Positions 34,898 through 46,889 of a DNA stretch of 64,000 nt are shown here, piece after piece. Below the pieces are notes generated by a model. It was not told the origin of the DNA and made no database searches. It worked only from the letters and a program-made list of their open reading frames with translations. How positions within the stretch are numbered: position 1 is the stretch's first letter; the number at the start of each line of letters is the position of its first letter. Source of the DNA: Carex sylvatica (Eukaryota; Streptophyta; Magnoliopsida; Poales; Cyperaceae); the NCBI GenBank assembly GCA_964058845.1, contig CAXKVR010000036.1, forward strand, positions 186,001 through 250,000. Direction: 5' to 3'. The position numbers and the translations under genes were made by a program.

Positions 34898-35284
34898 AGA
34901 ATTTTTTTTTTTTTTTTTTTTTACAAAAACAGAAATTTATATTTACTTTTTATTTTTTTATGAAAATATTAGAAATGTTGGATATATTTTTTTGAAAATA
35001 GATGAAATACAATACAATTTGATTTATTAGAAAGATTGTAACAAATAATCCGATCAATATTTTTCAGGCTGGATTTTTCGCGGCTATAAGAAAAATTAAT
35101 ATATTTCATTATGTGTTCTTGTAAAAAAATAAAAATGCATGAATTCTGAGTTATTGATCCCGGTTCAAAAGTCACTTCTAGGTAATATAGAAATTATTGT
35201 GATCCTTCTAGTACATTTAATTTATAAAAAGTTGTATCTATTTTGAGAATTTTTTTTGAATAACAATCATTAAATAACTTATAG

Positions 35285-35317
<33 letters not shown>

Positions 35318-35720
35318 AACAGAAATTTATATTTACTTTTTATTTTTTTATGAAAATATTAGAAATGTTGGATATATTTTTTTGAAAATAGATGGAATAC
35401 AATACAATTTAATTTATTAGAAAGATTGTAACAAATAATCCGATCAATATTTTTCAGGCCGGATTTTTCACGGCTGTAAGAAAAATTAATATATTTCATT
35501 ATGTGTTCTTGTAAAAAAATAAAAATGCATGAATTCTGAGTTATTGATCCCGGTTCAAAAGTCACTTCTAGGTAATATAGAAATTATTGTGATCCTTCTA
35601 GTACATTTAATTTATAAAAAGTTGTATCTATTTTTAAAAAAAAAAAAACTTTAAGTTATTTAATGATTATTATTCAAAAAAAATTCTCAAAATAGATACA
35701 ACTTTTTATAAATTAAATAG
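34898..35720. repeat. Tandem repeat of about 390 bp plus an inverted partial unit
   Basis: Unit 1 (about 34900-35288) and unit 2 (about 35289-35633) are nearly the same, each starting with a long T run then ACAAAAACAGAAATTTATAT. After unit 2 an inverted copy of the unit end (ATTTAATTTATAAAAAGTTG region) occupies about 35645-35718. Matching minus-strand frames of 68 codons in both units are a result of the repeat. An inverted, more diverged copy of the unit start lies at about 38010-38190. Confidence 0.8.
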
Positions 35721-38009
35721 GTTTTTTGACAGCCCTAGTCAAGCCACGAGCCGTGAGCTTTTTTGACAGCCCTAGTCACAAGGTATCTAGAGATTGTTGT
35801 CCGAATACCTTACAAATGAACTCGAGTCTAACTCGAAGACTACAGCCAATCACCTCGGGATCGGGACTGGTACGTATCACAAACATAATTGAGTTAGAAC
35901 CACTAAGGTACCTGATCATGTAGAGTGCTCACAGCCGTTCAAAATTAATTCCATGTCTATTTGAAATATACAAATACTCTTTGAAATTCATGCCAAATTT
36001 AAACAAATAACTCAAATATCAGTATTGCACTGAATCTGAATTTCTGAATACAACATAAATGTTTGAATATACAAAACATCATATAATAACGCATTTTAAT
36101 TATTTTATAAAAAATAACAATAAATTATTTAAAAGTGGGCGTAAGTAACACAAGATTTTTAATTTTACAATTAAAAAGTTTGGAATAATATTATGGACAA
36201 GAATATATATATATATTTCTTTTGAAAAATACTGTCTTAGATTTTGCTTTGTTAATTATCTGTTTTTTTTCCCCTTCTTTGTTCATAAAATTCGTTTTAG
36301 TGCACATGGTGCTTTTATTTAATCTCACATTCTTGGAACATGCACATAACAAAATTCCAGCATAGTTTTGCTCAAAAGAGCATATAATATCCCAACTAGA
36401 TAGTATTTATTTTGATTTATGAAATTCATAATTTGGTCCAATTGAGATAAGGTATGATAAATTAGTGGGCCCCATTGGTGCCCCAATTTTGGAACAGCGA
36501 TGTAACAACAGCTCACTGGATCATGTTGTTTGTGCGCATTGCTTGCTACACGTGGCATTTTTTTTTTTAAATTTTTTAATTATAGAAATCAAGGTTTTAA
36601 ATAGTGATTATGACATCATTAACGAAAATGCTAAAAATTAAACTATCACGAATCGCGTAGCTATAACAAAAGCTATTCTACATAGCGTATTTTGTCTAAC
36701 AAATTATATTTTATATTTTTACTAATTATCAACATTATTTAAAATCTCATAGAACAATAAATAACACAAAATTGATTAAGGAATTATAATATCATATTGA
36801 TTCCTATCCGCATAAAATCATTCAAATACAAGTGCCGATCCTTTGTAACTCGTCGTTCTACCAGTAAGAAATCAACGCGAGTCTCACAGCGAATTCAATT
36901 TCTTCATCAACGCGATTCTCGCTGTTAAAAAATGAATTTTCAGAATTTTAAGAGTTCCATCGAATTTTAGATACATAAATTTTTGTCTCCGTAAAACGAG
37001 AAAAAAATATCGAAAACAAATCATCTCAGAAAGAAAACAAGTTGATCGGAGAAGAAAAATTTTGAAAATGAGATTCAAAAAAGAAAATAGCGACAGAAGG
37101 AAAGTTAAATAGACAGAGTAAGTGGTCAGTTAAAAGGTGGAACCGGTGTCCATTAAAACTAGTTAAACAAGAAATGAATAATGCTGTGGTCAAAACGTGG
37201 ACAAGATGTTGTTGATGGAAACCTTTTCTACATAAGAAAAAAAAAAGCCAGTGATTGAAACAAAATAAGTATGAATAATGTTAAATTGTGGTAGAAAAGA
37301 AAAAAAAAAGGCCAGTGATTGAAACAAAATAAGTATGGGTAATGTTAAATTGTGTATTCAAGTTGAATGACTTAGCAATCAATAAGAATGCAAGAAAAAC
37401 TAAATTAAAGACTACGTTAGCATAACTTATTCAATTAAATAATGAAATTAACCTCAATGAACAATGGGACGCTTTAAAAGGCCCAATCCAAAAACCAAAG
37501 CCCATAGAGTTAGAAATTGAATCCAATCTTTTCAGATTATCTTTTCTCATTCATGTTGTGCTTTTATATGATAATCAATTATTATGTAATAGAGAAACTA
37601 AATATCGTGTCGGGAGAACTCTCAGGGTTAATTTTTTTTTATTTTAATTGCTTTAAAGTTTGTTTGCAATAAGCCCCTTAGAATTTATGAGACATGTCAA
37701 AGCTCTTTTTTATACTTGAGTACCCTAAACCCTAAACCCCTTAGAAGGTAAAAATTGAGTTACCTTTGATCATTACCGAAAGCTTTCCGTAAAAAGTTTC
37801 TACAAATATTTGATATTCCTTTTTAGAGGTGCTGTTTAATTTCAAATTATATATTCAGCTGATTAAGTCAAATCCTAGATTGATCTGAGCTAGCTAGGAC
37901 TAATGTTTTCAAAACCGCGATCAATAACACACAAAGAAAAATATTAAACCGCGATCAATAACTCAAATTCAAAGCATATTTTTTTCTTTTCAATAACATA
38001 TAAAGAAAA
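35721..38009. other. Intergenic with small repeats
   Basis: No gene seen. It holds a CAAGGTTTTAAATAGTG relic (36590-36606), a tandem duplication of about 63 bases (about 37233-37354), and an interstitial telomere-like CCCTAAACCCTAAACCCC (37723-37740). GTTTTTTTGACAGCCCTAGTCA-like words occur twice at about 35718-35780. Confidence 0.5.
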
Positions 38010-38190
38010 ATATTAATTTTTCTTACAGCCGTAAAAAATTCAGCATGAAAAATATTGATCCGGGTTATTTGTATCAGTCTTTCTAATAAATCAAATTATA
38101 TGGTATTCTATCTATTTTCAAAGAAATATATAAAATATTTCTGATATTTCAATACAAAAAATAAATAAATTATAAATATTTCTGTTTAAT
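38010..38190. repeat. Inverted copy of the 34900-bp repeat start
   Basis: Reverse complement matches about 34925-35100: it includes the complements of ATTTTTCAGG(C/A)TGGATTTTT, GATTTATTAGAAAGA and ATATTAGAAATGTT-like words, with about 10-20% differences. With the direct copies it could represent the two ends of an old element about 3.3 kb long, or dispersed copies. Confidence 0.55.
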
Positions 38191-41100
38191 TAAAAATTAA
38201 TATGAAAAGCATAAAACTGCAACAAAAAAAAATCGGTTTTGGAATTCCAAAATAGCAATATTATTTTGCGGTAATTTAGTCTAAAACCACAAAAAAGAAT
38301 TGCGGTTTGGATAGATTTCGTAAAAATAAAAAAACCTTGATAGTTTCTGAAATTTAATATTTTTTTGGATATTTATAAAAATTTCGGATCATTTCGTGGT
38401 AATTAAAAAAGAATATTGTGGTTTTTATTGCGTTTTAATTACCAAGTTGTTATTTGAGGACAATTTAAATCAATTTTCATTTTTTTTTTCTTAGTCTCCT
38501 TTACGGTTATTTAGTGCGAATTTAATTTAGTTTTTGAAATTCAGATCCTAAAAGTATAGCTTCTATCTATCCTTAATTGTTTGTCAGTAACATTTAGTTA
38601 CCATAATTAATTTGTATGTAACTCGGTCACATCAGGACCATCAATAAAGTTATGTTAAATGTTAATACTTGTGGTATTTAATTACCTAAAATAAATTTGG
38701 TATGTTGTGTTTCAGAGATCTCACGGATGCTAATTTCGGGTAAATATTTTAACAGAACAGTTTTGGCTTCATGCAAAGACACTTATTTGAGGAATTTATC
38801 CTTGGAGTTTGTAAAGCTGCAAAGACATTTATTTGAGGATCAGCTGAAATAAAATAAAATATGAGGAAATACACTGCTCAGAGGCATTCATCTAATCAAA
38901 TGTCAGTCCAAAACTGAATATGGTTGCCATCTCCTTATTCTTTTATAAAACCTGTCTCAACTAAAGATTTATTCTTTGATATTCCTTTCCAAAAGAAAGA
39001 AGTTTTAGAAGATTTTGAATGGTTTTTGTACTTTGCACTAAGAATTTCTTTCCAAGCACCTGTTTCTAAAGGATCATTAAATCTAACCCATCATTTGACA
39101 AGTAAAGAGATGTTCATTAAATCTAGGTCAAGCACACTAAGACTCCCTTAGAAGTGTTTTTTTAATGTTCATGATTGTTCCTTTTATTTTCTTTGGTTTT
39201 TTAATGTTTCTAAATTTAAATAGATGTCAAAAGAAGAGAAGAGATACAAAAAAAAGAATCAAGAGGCCGCGTGAGAGATAAGAGAGAGGCCATATGAACT
39301 AAGAGACCATAGAAGAGAGAAGAGACAGATCAGATGGCGAAACAGGGAATAGAGAGACAGTAAAGAATTAACTAAGTATTAATCGGTGCCTGAAAATCTA
39401 CAGTATGTACCATACCTTGCTGTCAAATATATTACCGAAATTTCAAGTTTTTTCTTCGTTCGTACAGTAAAGAATAGGTCATTAGTTAATTACTCAATAT
39501 TTATGCCATACTTTGTTACAGCATAAATTCAGTAAAGCTATTGTTGACATGATTGAAGGTAAAAAAAGATTTAGATAATTATGGAGCAGCATTGATGAAA
39601 AAATTTCAGTATTCATGTTATATTTCGCTACCACAAAGTATAGTTTGTACTGTGGACATTTTGTACATTTGTTAGAAAGGACATGCATGTGACCTGAACA
39701 TAACGGTATAGTAATTGAGCAAATTTAAACCCTTTATATATAAAGGATGCAATAGGGGAATTCAATAACTTATTTGACGTAAAATGTAGTAAATTGGAGT
39801 ATACTAAATTATTGAGGATGTATTTGGTAAATGCATATCTAGTATTTGGCACCAATTATGATAATCGATAATTTGACAAAGTAATAAACATGTTTTGTTT
39901 TTCCGATCTTCAACAGATCAGTGCTTGTGCTGAGTGAAAATGGTGCTGACGTGGCAAAGCACTGCGTACCAACAGTCCGTTCTCAGAAGTATTTCCCCAA
40001 GCTTGAACATTGCTTGTCCCCAAGCAACATCTAAACTTGGAGCACAATTCGATCTCTAATTTAACCTCATATAAAGTATATATATTTCTCAAACTTTTGA
40101 AAAATTTGTATGATCTTGTCAAAATTTAAAAATCTCAATGTAAATTTTTACAAATCTAAAGTTCAACCCTTGGCTAATTATGATTCACCCCACAATTTGA
40201 TTACTCTAACTTTCATTTCCTTAAAAGTTTAGAATTTATAAACTTTAGAAATCTAAATTTGTTACAAAAAATGCATTCTTATTTGTGAATATTCTTTTAA
40301 AAATCCCTCAAACTTGGATCAAACTTAGACTAGAAAGTCGCACATAGGAGAGGATACAAGCTTTAAAAATTTGACTATAAATTTTCCAAAAATGTTTCTA
40401 TCTGGCTATAAATATAGTGATAGACTAATATAACAACAATATTAAAAGAAGGGTTTTTCAAATTAATTTTGTTAATTTGTGGGCTGTCATTTTATTTTGT
40501 TAATAATATAACTAGTTAAATTTTTTGTCAATTTTTGTTCAAATTGAAACTGATACATAGTTGTAATACTTCCGAACGCAATGTAAATAGATCAAATAAT
40601 ATTACACTTATATTTTTCATGTCTTATCCTGGATCTTTTAATACAATTAAATGAACTTTGATCACGATCCAACAACACCAAAATTTCTTTTTTACCATCT
40701 TAAAAAAAAAAAAATTAATCATTTTTTTCTTTTGTAAAAGTTTCGGATTTTACCACTTCCATAGGTATAACCTAAGAAAGTGATAAAATCCAAAATTTTT
40801 TTTTTTTTTTTTTTTATCAATTAGATTGTTTATTTTTTTTTAAACTGGTCAAAAAGGATAAAATATCCTCTTGTTAACAAGGCAAGCGGATCGATGCAAT
40901 CCGTACATTTTAAATCAAAAGACTACAATTTAAAAAGAAAATTAATAATTACATTTTAAAATAAAACAAATACAGATACAACAAGATTGTTTAAAAGAAA
41001 ATTAATAATTACATTTTTTTTTTTTGCATGTATTTGATGCAATTTTTTGATCCTACAATGATTCCATAGTTTTCACTTTTAAAAAAAATAAATGATATAT

Positions 41101-41793
41101 TTTGACAGAAAATACTTGAATAAATTAAAGGACAGAGTGATCTCCATATTAAAGGACATGGGTGTTGCAAGTTGGGTCCCACTGGCAGAGCCATGGAGTG
41201 GGGAGCCAGTATTGTCGACTGTATGGGCTCCGATCCGGATGCTCAGTCCTTATCAGTAAAATTTGAATATTGAAGTTCCTGTACCAGTAAAATTTGAATA
41301 TTGACTGTATGGGTCCCACTGACTGATATCTTGGCAGGATATTGAAGTTCCTGTACCAGTAAAATTTGAATATCAATTAAGCCTACAATAAAATCTGTTC
41401 TTTCCCTCCTTTTTTTCAGTACATAGAGGCCATTAATTTCCCTGCCCATGTATACTGGTAAGGAGTCCTGAGAGGTATGCTTCTGTCGAATTCTGTTAAA
41501 TTCAGGGTAATAGAGGTATAGCTCTGATTGACCTGATACATGTAGCTTAAAAACCAAAAGACAAAGAAATTTAACAAGTGAATGCATTTTTCTATATGAT
41601 AACTAGTTCAATTTCGAAATGTTTCTGTTAAATGGAACTAAACAATGGAAATGCATTTTTCTATATTGTCTGAGGTAACATAATATTTCTGTTAAAATCT
41701 GGCCCATTTGATCAAAATTCATGCAATTCGGTTCGAGATTGAAATCACATAACCCTTTTAATATTTGTTTGGATTTTGATGATCGGACAGTCC
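38191..41793. other. Intergenic, no recognised gene
   Basis: AT-rich. It has short open frames (for example 38924-39151 on the plus strand and 41243-41587 on the minus strand) with no domain I recognise; the second is built from a tandem repeat (41251-41375, unit TTGAAGTTCCTGTACCAGT + AAAATTTGAATAT). A fragment of the AGGTAACATAATATTTCTGT MITE family lies near 41655-41700. Confidence 0.5.
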
Positions 41794-42199
41794 ATATCAA
41801 GAGATGGAAATAACATGCTGACTTTCACCGATAGGGATTAATTAAAAATATTTGGCGCAGTTTTGAAGTTGCAAACATTTTTATTTTTCTGTACGTACTA
41901 CCATGGATTTCAAAAAAAATAAAAAATAATTTGAGAAAACATATGTCGGTTAGAAATTTTGCTCATTGGCCCTTTGGAATTGCATGCAGATCTTTTTTGG
42001 TTTATGGTTTGCAACCCAGAAAAAACTTCAAATTTCCATTTGCAACTTATATGATGTTGCCGTATTTAACTATGTTCTTATCATTTTTTGGTTTCACAGT
42101 TTCACATTCAATTGTCAATTATTTAATTGACACTTCTCAAACTTTTTAAATAACCCTCCTCTTCTTGTTCGGGCTTGGGACCGGCTACATCATTTAGAT

Positions 42200-42403
42200 G
42201 AGAACGGAGTAGGTTCAATGGACATTGGATCTACTTTTGGGTCCAATGAGCCCCAACACCGTTCGACCCGCATTAAGATCTGTGCGCACGAAAATTGAAG
42301 CAGGAACACATGGATTTTAAAGCAAATATTAATGCGGATTGAACAGTGATTGAGTCCATCGAACCAAAGTAGGTCCGATGGACATCAAACCTACTCTGAA
42401 CTC
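42200..42403. mobile_element. 204-bp Mutator-like MITE, duplicated with the block
   Basis: Same element and same 9-bp duplication CATTTAGAT (42191-42199 and 42404-42412) as 1350-1553. Confidence 0.8.
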
Positions 42404-42800
42404 CATTTAGATATAGGCAGAGTTAAAAGTTTGAAATGTGTTAGTATCTCTGAAATTTAAATTTTAAAATAAATGTACAAAGAAACTAATAAATTGGAAA
42501 CAAGGAGAAATATATACCTTCATGAATAAACCACACTGGCAGTTATCTGTAGCTCGTACATAGTATTTGTGTAATTACATTTTGCCTTGTCCATAATGTA
42601 CGTAGTGGGGCTTGCGTAATTTCATCCTCTACTCGATCCTCTGTACTGGTTTGAAATGTGTTAGTATTTCTGAAAATTGAATTTACAAAGTAAGGTACAA
42701 AGAAACTAATAAATTGGAAACAAGAAGAGATATTTACATTGGTATTTGTGTATTACATTTTGCTTTGTATTTAATGTAGTGGAGCTTGCGTAATTTCATA

Positions 42801-42953
42801 CAGAGACCAATGGTTAGTGTCGGTGGGGCCAGTGTTAGTGTATACACAAGTGGCACTTGTCGGTGGGGCCAGTGTTAGTGTATACACAAGTCAGCGGTAA
42901 GAAATTATACAGAGACCAATGGTTGCAAATGAGCTGGTAAGAAATTATACAGA
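42801..42953. repeat. Local tandem duplication at the NLR 3' end
   Basis: TGTCGGTGGGGCCAGTGTTA (42818 on and 42858 on) continues for 34 bases in both units, GGTAAGAAATTATACAGA occurs at 42896 and 42936, and CAGAGACCAATGGTT at 42801 and 42910. The left block has each only once. The NLR stop codon (42945-42947) lies in the second GGTAAGAAATTATACAGA, so this event changed the protein's last residues. Confidence 0.8.
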
Positions 42954-45900
42954 ATCCAAGAAGTGATACAAGAAGGGCTGTCTACCCCGTGTAATGTTCT
43001 TAGAAATCAGCGAAGTGGGCAACTCTGGGATTTCTTCCAGCAAAGTAGCCTCGTAAATGGAAAGTTCTTTAAGGGAAGTGAGCATCACCATTGTACCAGG
43101 CAATGACCGCAGCGAGCTTGCATCATAGATGGACAACTTCCTGAGGGTACTACTGTTTTGTAACAACCATTGCTCTGGCAGGGCCTCCAACCCTGAGCAT
43201 TTGTAAACTGCCAGATTACTAACAAATCTGAAGCTTCTAAGTGGCTCAATAAGAAGGAGACAAAGGTGACCAACCTCCAGATAATTGATCTTTAAAGAAA
43301 CCAAGTTGTTTCCTGAGTTGACAGTATTTGCTTGATGCATAGATGAAAGTTCAACCAGCTTTGGGCATCCCTTTATAACTAACTTTTCTAGTGACACAAA
43401 TTTCCCTACTGCATCAGTTGGTAGCTGAACCAGATTCTCACAGTCTTCTATGGATAATCGCTCAAGACCACTTAAATCTATATTTTCTTGAAGCAGAAAT
43501 CCATTCAAGGATGCTAAGTGTGAGCACCCACGTATATCAACTTCTCTGAGTGGTGCTGTTAGGGATGATGATGTAGGGCCATCTGAGCAAGAACTTTGGA
43601 AATATTCTGGAAGATCACTCAATGCCACATCATAAATGGAAAATATTTCTAAAGAAAGGGGCAGATTAGGAAATTTGGTCAGGTTCCGGCAATTTAAAAT
43701 GGTCAAATCTTCGAGAGATGGAAATGCATTTTCCAGAGAGGTAATGGATGTAATAGTTGCACTTCCTGATATCCTCAACACAGTAAGATTAGGGAGACAA
43801 AATGGTGCCTCAAGCAGTGGTACATCAAGTTCACCACAGTTTCCCATGGTAAGTGTCTGAAGCTTTACAGGTAAAAGGTTTCTCCAAAAATCAACTGCGG
43901 CCAGCTGTGGGTTATTTTGAATGGTTAAGTTTTTCAAGGACATTAGCTTCCCAATCCCTTCTGTTGGCAACTGTAACAAATTCTCACAGCCTTGGATGGT
44001 TAGTTGCTCAACAGCTTGTAAATCAAGGTTTTGTTGCTCAAGAAATCCATCCAATGATATTAATTTGGGACAGTTCTTGATCTCTACTACCTTAAGCGAT
44101 GATTTCATATATGATGGTGCCAGATCTGTGATGCTAGAACCATAGTGCATATCTGGAAGGGAATTAAGCCCTACATCTATTATCTCAAATTCCATAAGAG
44201 AAAAAGGAATGGCAGGTAATTTAGCCAGGCTTAAACAGTCATAGATAATAAGTTCTTTCAGATTTGGAAAGACATAACAACTGTGTGGTCCTGCCCAGGA
44301 TTCCCATTTTGGCATGTCAGAGCAATATAGTTGTTCCAAAGATGGAAAAGCGCAATCACTTGTGCTATCACATGAATAGTCCACTTCTTTCACTTCAAGC
44401 ATTTGACTAAGAGAGAGTTTTTTCAGATATGGCATTTGCCCAAGAAATGGTAGTGCTTCACAACAATGCCATTCAGCAAGTGTGAGGGATGATAGGTCCA
44501 GATGAGATGAGTCTATCATCCAAATTGGGTATTTGTGGCCTGCATAACCCGTGATTGTCAATTCCTTGAGATTGGGATGTGGTCGGAGGTTATCAATTAC
44601 TTGCTCAGGGTTATCAGAATTGATCCAAGTCCAATTTGGGATATTAGTCCAATTTAGGATAAGTGAAATAAGACTTTCCTTTTTGGATAGGTTGGCATTC
44701 ATAGCTTCAACTGGATTCTCTACATTCTCAAGATTATGAATAGAAAGGCTTCGAAGATTGTTTAGCATTTGTAGTTCATCTATATGGTGACCACTCTCTC
44801 GTCCAACAAAAAATTTTAACTCTTGTAGAGAGGTCAACTTGTGTACACCGTGAATGTTTTTCATAACCCTGTTAGGAAGTTTCATATAGCGTAAGCTAAC
44901 AAGATTGGTCATTCCAGTTGTTTCAACACCCTCAAAATATTCATACTCATGTGGCATTTCTAGCACCTGTAGTTGGTAAAGCTTACAAATTGAATTAGGA
45001 AGCTTATATAGGTTGACCTTTAGAAAGCGAAGATGCAACAAACTACCAATCTCCTCTGGCAGTTCACATTTACCTCCTTCTATGACCAATAAACGCAAAG
45101 TTTCCTTAAGTGAACCATTTGGGAGAACAAATCGATCTCGATTGATGTGATCTTTGGACAAGGTTATTACCAAGGTGCGTAAATTTCGAAGATTTAATAT
45201 CCTTTCAATTTTACTTTCAGGAACAGAGACATGTTGTGCAGTTCTAGGTATATTATCAGATTTACCATTTGGTTCAACTCTGCAACATTCTCCTTCCGAT
45301 ACATTCTGAGCCAGATCATGCATCAAATCATGCATAACATACGTATTGTCTTTCCAAGAATGTCGCTCAAAGAATGATTTCCTAAAAAGGTTATTGAAGT
45401 ACTCTTTGCAAATATCTTCAGGCCTTACTTCTCCATGTAACTCTTGGCGTATGAATCCAGAGGTGATCCACATTTTGATCAACTCATCTTTGTTGAACAC
45501 ATAATCTTGAGGAAATATGCAGCAAAATCTAAAGCATTCTTGCAAATGTGCTGGTAGATGGTAATAGCTCAATTTCAGCACATCTGCCACATTTTTAGCT
45601 TGCTCTAAGTTGATCAGCGAATCCTGGTTCAAAATTCTTTTCCAGTAATTAATATCCATGTCTGAATTCAACAAGCTCCCAATCACCTTTGCTGCTAGAG
45701 GGCTATCTCGGAGCTTCTTCACAATATCATTTCCGATCTTTCGCAAATCTTTATGATTGTCAGGGTTATTACCGGAAAATGCATACTTATTGAACAGTTC
45801 TAACAACTCTTGCTCTTTCAATCCTTTTAACGTTTCTCGTTCCACATTTACCACATTTAGCACACGAGCAAGCATGTCAGCCACTGATTCCATTCTAGTG

Positions 45901-46889
45901 GTGAGTAAAATTTTGCTTCCCTGTTGTACATATTCCAAGGGCACAATCAATTTCTCCCAGTCACACATTTTATCATCATTCCAAACATCATCTAGAATGA
46001 GAAAAAATTTCTTTGAAAGAATGCTTTCCTTCAAGGTTTTCTGTAGGCCATTTAATGACTCACCATAATGGGTTTTCTCGCCTAGGTCTTCGAGGATTTT
46101 TCTTGTTATATCTTCAACACTAAAACTTGTTGAAACACAAACCCAAATTGTTTTGTCAAAATAGTTCTCTTTGCTAATCTCCTCAGAGATTAACTGTGCA
46201 AGAGTGGTTTTCCCTAATCCACCCACCCCCACAATACAAAAGGCAGAGATATTCCCATGAGATGTTGGTTTCTTTAACCATTCAATTATCATAGCCTTCT
46301 CATTCTCCCGCCCAAACACATTGCTGACAGGTAAAAGGGAAGTAGTTTCTCGACTAGAAGTGTTAATAAGCTGATTATTTGGCTTTGCAAGGCCATGGAA
46401 TTCTAGTGTAGTTGTATATTGGAAGAAATCGCCAACACCTGTGGCAACCTCATCTAACATTTTCACAGCCTCCCTCAACCTAAATGTATCTTCACTAATG
46501 GTATAACCTCGGCAACACCCATGACAACTGATGTGGATTTTACTCTTCAGCCAATCAAGTTTTGAACCACTAACCTGATCTCGCTTTTTCACCTTATCTT
46601 CCAGCTCCCGGTATTTGAGTTCGTCAACCACGTCTTCAGCTGCTAAGAAAGCTTCTTTGAAATTCTCCAGCCATTTTTCCACCCCAGAATTCGGGTATTT
46701 GAATTTGAGCATCTCGGCAACACCCATGACAGCTGCCACCTTGGGAAGAGCTTCATTCAGTCTACTTAGCTGGGATTCAGTATCAGCTGGCAGCATACGC
46801 TTGCCCAAGTATGAGTAAGCCGTCTCGATGAGTTTGGTAATAATAGCAGATCCCGCCCATTGAGCAACAGTTATAAGAGCTGACTCCAT
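42945..46889 (-). CDS. CC-NB-LRR (CNL) disease resistance protein, intact
   Basis: An intronless frame of 1314 codons from ATG 46889. Residues 1-160 form an Rx-type coiled coil with EDVVDEL at 85-91. NB-ARC (about 190-525) has P-loop GVGGLGKTT 221-229, kinase-2 FLILDDVW 296-303, RNBS-B GSKILLTTR 324-332, a GLPL-like DSPLAAK 395-401, RNBS-D CFRFCCIFP 452-460 and VMHDL 518-522. The remaining about 780 residues are leucine-rich repeats, with C-terminal repeats of the pattern LTIxxCxxLxxLP. Such proteins act in the cytosol or nucleus as nucleotide-switched receptors for pathogen effectors and trigger defence and cell death; the recognised pathogen cannot be predicted. No stop or shift interrupts it. 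The last residues (RQPFLYHFLDSV) differ from the left copy because of a local duplication at the stop. Confidence 0.96.
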   Translation of the reverse strand: MESALITVAQWAGSAIITKLIETAYSYLGKRMLPADTESQLSRLNEALPKVAAVMGVAEMLKFKYPNSGVEKWLENFKEAFLAAEDVVDELKYRELEDKVKKRDQVSGSKLDWLKSKIHISCHGCCRGYTISEDTFRLREAVKMLDEVATGVGDFFQYTTTLEFHGLAKPNNQLINTSSRETTSLLPVSNVFGRENEKAMIIEWLKKPTSHGNISAFCIVGVGGLGKTTLAQLISEEISKENYFDKTIWVCVSTSFSVEDITRKILEDLGEKTHYGESLNGLQKTLKESILSKKFFLILDDVWNDDKMCDWEKLIVPLEYVQQGSKILLTTRMESVADMLARVLNVVNVERETLKGLKEQELLELFNKYAFSGNNPDNHKDLRKIGNDIVKKLRDSPLAAKVIGSLLNSDMDINYWKRILNQDSLINLEQAKNVADVLKLSYYHLPAHLQECFRFCCIFPQDYVFNKDELIKMWITSGFIRQELHGEVRPEDICKEYFNNLFRKSFFERHSWKDNTYVMHDLMHDLAQNVSEGECCRVEPNGKSDNIPRTAQHVSVPESKIERILNLRNLRTLVITLSKDHINRDRFVLPNGSLKETLRLLVIEGGKCELPEEIGSLLHLRFLKVNLYKLPNSICKLYQLQVLEMPHEYEYFEGVETTGMTNLVSLRYMKLPNRVMKNIHGVHKLTSLQELKFFVGRESGHHIDELQMLNNLRSLSIHNLENVENPVEAMNANLSKKESLISLILNWTNIPNWTWINSDNPEQVIDNLRPHPNLKELTITGYAGHKYPIWMIDSSHLDLSSLTLAEWHCCEALPFLGQMPYLKKLSLSQMLEVKEVDYSCDSTSDCAFPSLEQLYCSDMPKWESWAGPHSCYVFPNLKELIIYDCLSLAKLPAIPFSLMEFEIIDVGLNSLPDMHYGSSITDLAPSYMKSSLKVVEIKNCPKLISLDGFLEQQNLDLQAVEQLTIQGCENLLQLPTEGIGKLMSLKNLTIQNNPQLAAVDFWRNLLPVKLQTLTMGNCGELDVPLLEAPFCLPNLTVLRISGSATITSITSLENAFPSLEDLTILNCRNLTKFPNLPLSLEIFSIYDVALSDLPEYFQSSCSDGPTSSSLTAPLREVDIRGCSHLASLNGFLLQENIDLSGLERLSIEDCENLVQLPTDAVGKFVSLEKLVIKGCPKLVELSSMHQANTVNSGNNLVSLKINYLEVGHLCLLLIEPLRSFRFVSNLAVYKCSGLEALPEQWLLQNSSTLRKLSIYDASSLRSLPGTMVMLTSLKELSIYEATLLEEIPELPTSLISKNITRGRQPFLYHFLDSV

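Noticed and set aside
38924..39151. 75-codon plus-strand frame with a coding-like look
   Set aside because: No start context, no domain, no neighbouring exon; could be an old element fragment but I cannot support a class.
39910..40122. Frames on both strands near 39910-40060, plus strand reading like a protein C-terminus
   Set aside because: Too short, no domain recognised and no upstream exon seen.
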